The notes under the pieces were generated by a model. The model was not told the DNA's origin, made no database searches, and saw only the letters and a list, made by a program, of their open reading frames with translations. Positions 5,437-9,286 of a DNA stretch of 9,286 bases are shown piece after piece; position 1 is the stretch's first letter, and each line of letters begins with the position of its first letter. The position numbers and the translations under genes are program-made. The stretch spans positions 1-9,286 of the forward strand of contig CAYLNM010000169.1 in NCBI GenBank assembly GCA_964385045.1, in the 5' to 3' direction. The stretch is from CAYLNM01 sp964385045 (lineage in GTDB: Bacteria; Planctomycetota; Phycisphaerae; Phycisphaerales; SM1A02).

Positions 5437-6924
5437 ATGTCGCCCACGCCTCCGACGCCGCCCGCGCCTCCCGCCCCGCCCGCCGCCGAGCCCGATCCGC
5501 ACGGCGGCTACCGCTCCCCGCTCGAGACGCGCTACGCCTCCGCCCGCATGCGCGAGCTCTGGAGCGAGCGCCGCCGCATCGGCACCTGGCGCCGCCTCTG
5601 GCTCGCCCTCGCCGAGGCCCAGCACGAGCTCGGGCTGCCGGTGACGGCCGAGCAGGTCGCCGAGCTGCGGGCGCACCTCGACGACATCGACTTCGACCGC
5701 GCCCGGGCGCTGGAGCGGGACCTGCGGCACGACGTGATGGCCCACGTCCACGCGCTGGCCGAGGTCGCCCCCGCCGCGGGCCCGATCGTGCACCTCGGGG
5801 CCACCAGCCAGTTCGTCAACTGCAACGCCGAGCTGCTGATCGTGCACGAGGCGCTCGACGTGACCGCAGGCAAGCTCGCCGCGGTGATCCTCGCCCTCGC
5901 CGACGTCGCCGCCCGCTGGCGGGACCTGCCCACGCTCGCCTTCACGCACTACCAGCCCGCCCAGCCGACCACCGTCGGGCGCCGGGCCGCGGGCTGGGCC
6001 CACGACCTCGCCCTCGCGCTGGAGGACGTCGAGCATCGCCGCGACGGCCTGCGGCTCCGCGGCGTCAAGGGCACCACCGGCACGCAGGCGTCGTTCCTCG
6101 CCCTCTTCGACGGCGACCACGCGAAGGTCGAGGCCCTCGACCGCCTCGTCCTGGAGAAGGTCGGCTGGGATCCCGAGCGGCGGCTGCTGCTCACCGGCCA
6201 GACCTACCCGCGGCTGGTCGACGCCCAGGTCGTCGGCACCCTCGCCACGGTGGCCGCGGTGCTGCACAAGGTGACGACCGACCTGCGGCTGCTCGCCAAC
6301 CGCAAGGAGCTGGAGGAGCCCTTCGGCGAGCACCAGATCGGCTCCTCCGCGATGGCCTACAAGCGGAACCCGATGCGGAGCGAGCGGATCGGCGGCATGG
6401 CCCGGTTCGTGATGTCGCTCGCCCAGAACCCGCTGCAGACCGCCGCCGTGCAGTGGCTCGAGCGCACGCTCGACGACTCGTCCAACCGCCGGCTGGTGCT
6501 CCCCGAGGCGTTCCTCGCGCTCGACGGGTGCCTCGACGTGATGCACAACGTCGCGGCCGGGCTCGTCGTCTACGAGCACACCGTGCGGGCCAACCTCGCC
6601 GCCGAGCTGCCCTTCATGGCCACCGAGAACGTGCTCATGGCCGCGGTGCGGGCCGGGGCCGACCGGCAGGCGGCGCACGAGGTCATCCGCCGGCACAGCC
6701 AGGCCGCGGCGGAGGCCGTGAAGGCCCACGGCCGGCCCAACGACCTCCTGCAGCGGCTGGGGTCGGATCCGCTCTTCGCCGGCATCGACCTCGACGACGT
6801 GCTCGAGCCCTCGCGGTACGTGGGACGGGCCCCGGAGCAGGTCGACGCGTTCCTCGCCGAGATCGCCGAGCCCCTGCGGACGCGGTACGGGGCCCCGGGG
6901 GACGTGCCCGAGCCGACCGTCTGA
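5437..6924 (+). CDS. purB: Adenylosuccinate lyase, animal-type ADSL clade
   Basis: A 495-residue lyase of the fumarase/aspartase superfamily. It releases fumarate from SAICAR and from adenylosuccinate in purine synthesis, as a cytoplasmic homotetramer. Conserved blocks include RHDVMAHVHA (His98), HLGATS (119-124), THYQPAQ with the catalytic His171, RGVKGTTGTQASF (from 208), and the signature loop GSSAMAYKRNPMRSER (302-317; serines 303-304). Near the C-terminus ELPFMATENVLMAAV is also conserved. The sequence follows the human ADSL pattern more closely than the short Bacillus or E. coli types. Residues 2-20 are a Pro-rich head before HGGYRSPLETRYAS, where homology starts. No Shine-Dalgarno site precedes the ATG at 5437, and the next in-frame ATG would remove conserved sequence. 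It stands alone, not in a pur operon. Confidence 0.96.
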   Translation: MSPTPPTPPAPPAPPAAEPDPHGGYRSPLETRYASARMRELWSERRRIGTWRRLWLALAEAQHELGLPVTAEQVAELRAHLDDIDFDRARALERDLRHDVMAHVHALAEVAPAAGPIVHLGATSQFVNCNAELLIVHEALDVTAGKLAAVILALADVAARWRDLPTLAFTHYQPAQPTTVGRRAAGWAHDLALALEDVEHRRDGLRLRGVKGTTGTQASFLALFDGDHAKVEALDRLVLEKVGWDPERRLLLTGQTYPRLVDAQVVGTLATVAAVLHKVTTDLRLLANRKELEEPFGEHQIGSSAMAYKRNPMRSERIGGMARFVMSLAQNPLQTAAVQWLERTLDDSSNRRLVLPEAFLALDGCLDVMHNVAAGLVVYEHTVRANLAAELPFMATENVLMAAVRAGADRQAAHEVIRRHSQAAAEAVKAHGRPNDLLQRLGSDPLFAGIDLDDVLEPSRYVGRAPEQVDAFLAEIAEPLRTRYGAPGDVPEPTV

Positions 6925-6956
6925 CCGGGACGGGACAGCCGGGCGGTTCCCTCGAG

Positions 6957-6989
6957 GGCTCGCCGCAGGCTCGCGGCGGGCTCGCGGCG
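6957..6989. repeat. Three tandem 11-bp repeats (GGCTCGCGGCG)
   Basis: The units are 6957-6967 (GGCTCGCCGCA, two mismatches), 6968-6978 and 6979-6989 (both exactly GGCTCGCGGCG). They begin 33 bp after the purB stop and run into the hairpin at 6985-7001. They are noncoding, so slippage is a simple origin. Confidence 0.85.
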
Positions 6990-7001
6990 GGGACCCCGCC
7001 G
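6985..7001 (+). terminator. GC-rich hairpin downstream of purB, possible terminator
   Basis: CGGCGGGG and CCCCGCCG are complementary around a central A at 6993. Allowing a 3-nt loop, this gives a 7-bp all-GC stem. It lies about 60 bp after the purB stop, a sensible terminator position. No T-tract follows (TGCCCCCCGGG), so termination would need to be Rho-dependent or hairpin-only. Confidence 0.4.
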
Positions 7002-7070
7002 TGCCCCCCGGGCCCGGTCTCGCCCCGCTCCCTTCGGCCCGGCCCCGCCCCCGGCGGCGGCCCGGCCGCG

Positions 7071-7082
7071 GAACGAATGTTC
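7071..7082. promoter_or_regulatory. Operator-like palindrome GAAC-N4-GTTC
   Basis: GAACGAATGTTC is a perfect 4+4 dyad with a 4-nt spacer. It is embedded in a wider imperfect dyad, GAACGAAT / GTTCGCTC (7071-7086, 6 of 8 positions per arm), and overlaps AATG-N6-CATT (7076-7089). GAAC-N4-GTTC is the core of the Gram-positive-type LexA (SOS) box, and the wider shape also resembles operators of TetR-family repressors. It lies 149 bp upstream of the histone-like gene. The regulator is unknown, and no lexA or tetR gene is in the window. Confidence 0.45.
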
Positions 7083-7231
7083 GCTCATTGTCCGGATCGG
7101 CCTCGCCCGCGGGTGGCGAAACCGGCCCGCTTGCGGCAACAATGCACGTCTTCGGACCCGCCGCCCCGGTCCCGCGTCGTTCGCGGACCGGCCCGCGGGG
7201 CCACTGCCCTCACTCGTGGAGACCCCCGTCG

Positions 7232-7408
7232 ATGGAAGCCTACGACCGCCTGATGAAGCTCGTGGAGTCGGCCGCGGATGACGTCCAGAAGGCCGAGGGC
7301 GGCAACAAGGCCGCCGGCACCCGCGTCCGCAAGACCATGCAGGAGGTCAAGCAGGCCGCCCAGGAGGTCCGGACCCTGGTCCTCGAGGCCCGCAAGGACG
7401 AGGACTGA
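7232..7408 (+). CDS. Histone H1/Hc1-like DNA-binding protein, core domain only
   Basis: A 58-residue protein, MEAYDRLMKLVESAADDVQK then AEGGNKAAGTRVRKTMQEVK, ending EVRTLVLEARKDED. The GNKAAGTRVRK-MQ-K motif with flanking helices matches the short histone H1-like / chlamydial Hc1 N-terminal domain (Pfam Hc1 type) known from Chlamydiae, Bacteroidetes and Planctomycetes, thought to bind DNA and compact the nucleoid. Chlamydial Hc1 continues with a long Lys/Ala-rich tail; this one stops after the core and ends acidic, like the short Bacteroidetes forms. The ATG at 7232 is chosen because homology starts there; a weak GGAG (7218-7221) lies 10 nt upstream. It is a single-gene unit between two noncoding regions, so it should have its own promoter. 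DNA binding is inferred from family. Confidence 0.85.
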   Translation: MEAYDRLMKLVESAADDVQKAEGGNKAAGTRVRKTMQEVKQAAQEVRTLVLEARKDED

Positions 7409-7499
7409 CCGCGCTCCGGCCCCGGGCGCGGCGCGGCCCGTCGCGGCCGGGGCGCGCCGCCGCGCGCCCGCCGATCCCCCCTCCCGTCCCCACGACGCT

Positions 7500-7525
7500 C
7501 GCGCGGCGGCCCCGCCGCCGGCGCG
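7500..7525 (+). terminator. GC hairpin between the histone-like gene and fabZ
   Basis: Bases 7500-7510 pair with 7514-7525 (11 bp, CCC loop, one bulged G at 7521). It is about 90 bp after the histone-like stop and 26 bp before the chosen fabZ start. It could end the upstream transcript or shape the fabZ leader. There is no T-tract. Confidence 0.35.
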
Positions 7526-7539
7526 CGTCGATCGTGCCC

Positions 7540-7543
7540 GGAG
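7540..7543 (+). promoter_or_regulatory. fabZ: Shine-Dalgarno site deciding the fabZ start
   Basis: GGAG stands 8 nt before the GTG at 7552. The alternative in-frame GTG at 7534 has no purine-rich site in front of it and would place this GGAG inside the gene, so 7552 is preferred. Confidence 0.5.
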
Positions 7544-7551
7544 CCGCCCGC

Positions 7552-8031
7552 GTGTCCGTTGAGCCGATCCTCGACCTGTCGACCATCGATCTCGACGCCG
7601 TGGCCGTCGACGCCGAGACCGTCGGCCGCCTGAACCCCCAGTGCGGGGACATGCGGCAGCTCGATCACGTCGTGCTGCTGGACGTCGAGAAGGGACTCGC
7701 CGTCGGGCGGCTCGCGGTCCCCGAGGACGTGTGGTGGGGGCCGCTGCACATCCCGGGCCGGCCGCTGATGCCGGGGGTCCTGATGATCGAGGGGGCGGCC
7801 CAGCTCTCGAGCATCTACCACCGCTACCGCATGAAGGGCAGCCAGGACCGGTTCCTCGGCTTCACCCGGATCGACGGGACCGTGTTCCGCGGGCAGGTGC
7901 TCCCGGGACAGACGCTTCACTTCACGATGCGCGAGGTGAAGTTCAGTCCCCGCCGCTTCATCACCGATGCTCAGGGCGTCGTGGACGATCGGATCGTCTT
8001 CGAGACGCGGATCACCGGGATGACCATGTGA
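7552..8031 (+). CDS. fabZ: FabZ-type 3-hydroxyacyl-ACP dehydratase, divergent planctomycete form
   Basis: A 159-residue single hotdog-fold protein. The family dehydrates 3-hydroxyacyl-ACP to trans-2-enoyl-ACP in fatty acid elongation. The active site is clear: WGPLHIPGRPLMPGVLMIEG holds His66 and Glu80, 14 residues apart as in FabZ, and the RPLMPGVL core is intact. GFTRIDGTVFRGQVLPG and LHFTMREVKF form the following strands. The N-terminal motif is unusual: NPQCGDMRQLDHVVLLD replaces the common LPHRYPFLLVDR, a pattern I associate with planctomycete paralogues. The GTG at 7552 follows a GGAG. The stop overlaps the GTG of manA (GTGA), so the two are cotranscribed. It may be an accessory dehydratase rather than the main housekeeping FabZ; the substrate cannot be told from sequence. 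Confidence 0.85.
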   Translation: MSVEPILDLSTIDLDAVAVDAETVGRLNPQCGDMRQLDHVVLLDVEKGLAVGRLAVPEDVWWGPLHIPGRPLMPGVLMIEGAAQLSSIYHRYRMKGSQDRFLGFTRIDGTVFRGQVLPGQTLHFTMREVKFSPRRFITDAQGVVDDRIVFETRITGMTM

Positions 8032-9056
8032 CGGACCTCGACGGGGTGATCGAGCTCGAGCCGCGGCTCGTGCCTCGCGTCTGGGGAGGCGACGGGCTGG
8101 CCGGGCTCGGTCGCGACGTGCCCGCGGACGTGACGGTGGGCGAGTCGTGGGAGCTCGCGGACCTTCCGCCCGACGTCGCCGGGGGCCGCAGCCGGATCGC
8201 CCGTGGTCCGGGCGCGGGCGGGACCCTGCGGGAGCTCATCGAGCGCGAGCCCGAGGCGGTCCTCGGGCGGGCCCGCCCGGCCGAGGACGGCGGCTTCCCG
8301 CTGCTCGTCAAGCTGCTCGACGCGCGGCAGGACCTGTCCGTGCAGGTGCATCCGACGCCGTCGTACGCCGCCGTACACGCCGAGGCGCGCGTCAAGAGCG
8401 AGGCGTGGTACGTGATCGCGGCGGAGCCGGGGGCGCGGATCCTGCGGGGGTTCCGTCCCGACCCCGAGACCGGCGAGCGCCGGCGGTCGGCCGAGTGGAT
8501 CCGCCGCGCGGCCGCCGACGGGTCGATCGCCGACGCCCTCGAGTCGGTGCCGGCGGTGCCGGGCGAGTGCCACGTGCTGCCCAGCGGGCTCTGCCACGCC
8601 CTCGGCGGCGGCATCCTCGTCGCCGAGGTCCAGACGCCGAGCGACACCACCTTCCGGCTCTATGACTGGGGCCGCGACGGCCGCGAGCTGCACCTCGAGG
8701 CGGCGATCGCCTGCCTCGTCGGGACCGACGCCCCGCACGAGCCACCCGCCCCGGTGCGGGCGGCGGACGTTCCCGGACCCGCCCAGACGGTCCCGCTGGC
8801 AGAGACGCCCGACTTCGACCTCGACGCGGTGGTGGCCGGCTCAGGGGGCGCCGCGTCCGTGTCGATCCCCGACCTGCCCGTGGTGCTCGTCGCGGTCTCG
8901 GGCGCGCCCCGCCTGGAGACCGCCCGGGGGAACCGCTCCCTCGCACCCGGACGGACGGTCCTGCTCCCGGCGGCGTGCCGGGACGCCGTCGCGAGGCTCG
9001 AGCCCGGCGATCGCCTGCTGCGGGCGATCCCGGCCAAGGACCGGAGACGGCCATGA
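8028..9056 (+). CDS. manA: Mannose-6-phosphate isomerase, class I
   Basis: A 342-residue zinc enzyme of the cupin type that interconverts mannose-6-phosphate and fructose-6-phosphate, supplying GDP-mannose synthesis or feeding mannose into glycolysis. Family blocks are in order: PRVWGGDGLAG near the N-terminus, GESWELAD, LLVKLLDARQDLSVQVHPTP (Gln106 and His108), VKSEAWYVI (Glu125), LPSGLCHALGGGILVAEVQT (His190) and SDTTFRLYDWGRDGR. Gln106, His108, Glu125 and His190 correspond to the zinc ligands of the family. Length fits the short bacterial form. The GTG start at 8028 overlaps the fabZ stop by 4 nt, and the ATG of the next gene overlaps its own stop by 4 nt, so all three appear translationally coupled. 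The C-terminal cupin part (from about 270) is less conserved. Confidence 0.94.
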   Translation: MTDLDGVIELEPRLVPRVWGGDGLAGLGRDVPADVTVGESWELADLPPDVAGGRSRIARGPGAGGTLRELIEREPEAVLGRARPAEDGGFPLLVKLLDARQDLSVQVHPTPSYAAVHAEARVKSEAWYVIAAEPGARILRGFRPDPETGERRRSAEWIRRAAADGSIADALESVPAVPGECHVLPSGLCHALGGGILVAEVQTPSDTTFRLYDWGRDGRELHLEAAIACLVGTDAPHEPPAPVRAADVPGPAQTVPLAETPDFDLDAVVAGSGGAASVSIPDLPVVLVAVSGAPRLETARGNRSLAPGRTVLLPAACRDAVARLEPGDRLLRAIPAKDRRRP

Positions 9057-9286
9057 CCCACCCGCCCCGGCGGCCCGATCGACGCGCTCGCGCTCGTTCC
9101 GTCGCCACCGGGGAGACCGCGACGGGTCCGGCGCCGTCGCCCGCGGGCCGCCGTCGCCGTCGTCGTGGCCGCGGTCGCGGGCTGGTCGTACTCGCCGCGC
9201 TCGCGGCGGGACTCGCCGGCGCGAGCCGCGGCCTCGCCGTGCCGGACGCGGCCGAGGTGGTGTTCATCGGGCAGGTCGAGACCGGA
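9053..9286 (+). CDS. Exported or membrane-anchored protein, N-terminal part (runs off window)
   Basis: The ATG at 9053 overlaps the manA stop (ATGA), and the frame is open to the window end, giving 78 residues. Residues 1-32 are basic and polar, followed by an Arg cluster (RRRRRRGRGRG, about 33-43) and a hydrophobic helix (LVVLAALAAGLAGA, about 44-57). ASRGLAVPDAAEVVFIGQVE then begins what should be the external domain. This fits a long-headed signal peptide, or a membrane anchor with the N-terminus inside; a cleavage site is possible after SRGLA, and there is no lipobox cysteine or clear twin-arginine SRRxFLK motif. I do not recognise a family from this fragment. Its coupling to manA suggests a shared transcript, but not a shared pathway. 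Confidence 0.65.
   Translation, partial: MTHPPRRPDRRARARSVATGETATGPAPSPAGRRRRRRGRGRGLVVLAALAAGLAGASRGLAVPDAAEVVFIGQVETG

Larger units (their letters stand above)
6925..7231. other. 307-bp gap between purB and the histone-like gene
   Basis: No gene is supported here. From left to right it holds a triple 11-bp tandem repeat (6957-6989), a strong hairpin (6985-7001), a C/G-rich stretch (about 7003-7070), an operator-like palindrome (7071-7082) and about 150 bp leading to the next ATG. A slightly less GC-rich patch (TTGCGGCAACAATGCAC, about 7132-7147) may contain the promoter of the histone-like gene, but no good -35/-10 spacing is visible. A 58-codon open frame from an ATG at 7077 has no protein-like features. 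Confidence 0.6.

Noticed and set aside
5283..5447. Gly/Arg-rich (RGG-like) N-terminal extension of the sigma factor starting at the ATG at 5447
   Set aside because: It runs through the G-rich divergent spacer and overlaps the purB start; the composition explains the residues, and the region lacks the codon quality seen inside the gene.
2962..6729. A single 1255-residue minus-strand frame containing the anti-sigma protein
   Set aside because: Only the part from the ATG at 4269 is protein-like and coupled to the sigma stop. The rest is antisense or out-of-frame shadow of the sigma factor and purB.
7131..7146. Possible sigma-70 promoter (TTGCGG, AACAAT) before the histone-like gene
   Set aside because: The two elements do not have workable spacing, and no good partner hexamer lies at 16-18 bp from either.
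7077..7253. Small open frame from an ATG at 7077 (58 codons) overlapping the histone-like gene
   Set aside because: No conserved motif, Arg/Pro-rich content and the wrong frame relative to the recognisable Hc1-like protein.
7419..7453. Inverted repeat GCCCCGG / CCGGGGC after the histone-like gene as a terminator
   Set aside because: The stem is only 7 bp with a 21-nt loop and no T-tract; such pairs are expected by chance in sequence this GC-rich.

Overview
The window is extremely GC-rich (nearly every third codon position is G or C) and gene-dense. The gene mix suggests a high-GC member of the Planctomycetota, perhaps Phycisphaerae-like. The clues are a stand-alone Hc1-type histone-like protein, an ECF sigma factor paired with an atypical membrane anti-sigma-like protein, a divergent FabZ-type dehydratase and an animal-type adenylosuccinate lyase. 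This placement is inference from gene content and composition, not from a marker gene.

Layout. (1) 2-202, plus strand: the 3'-truncated middle-to-late part of a cysteine desulfurase (class V aminotransferase), followed by about 200 ambiguous bases. (2) 399-2913, plus strand: a probable four-gene operon made of a small two-helix membrane protein, a small soluble protein of unknown function, a WaaF-like family 9 glycosyltransferase, and PlsY (glycerol-3-phosphate acyltransferase). The last three genes overlap one another. The recognisable members act in phospholipid and lipopolysaccharide or other envelope glycan synthesis. (3) 2962-5282, minus strand: an ECF-type sigma factor and, through an ATGA overlap, a cysteine-free single-pass membrane protein likely to be its anti-sigma factor. 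This pair converges on plsY with only 48 bp between them. (4) 5437-6924, plus strand: purB, divergent from the sigma gene across a very G/C-skewed spacer. (5) 6925-7231: a 307-bp gap with a triple 11-bp tandem repeat, a strong hairpin and an operator-like palindrome (GAAC-N4-GTTC). (6) 7232-7408: the short histone H1/Hc1-like gene. (7) 7552-9286, plus strand: a FabZ-like dehydratase, type I mannose-6-phosphate isomerase (manA) and the start of an exported or membrane protein, joined by 4-nt stop/start overlaps.

Most of this is housekeeping and envelope biology with one regulatory pair; no mobile element, CRISPR array, tRNA or rRNA was seen. The less ordinary items are the broken desulfurase and its junction, the sigma gene that lacks a usual start codon where its coding signal begins, the perfect 14-bp GC hairpin in the 5' part of the glycosyltransferase gene, the palindrome upstream of the histone-like gene, and the two small uncharacterised proteins leading the envelope operon. 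I do not see convincing evidence of a new multi-gene system.
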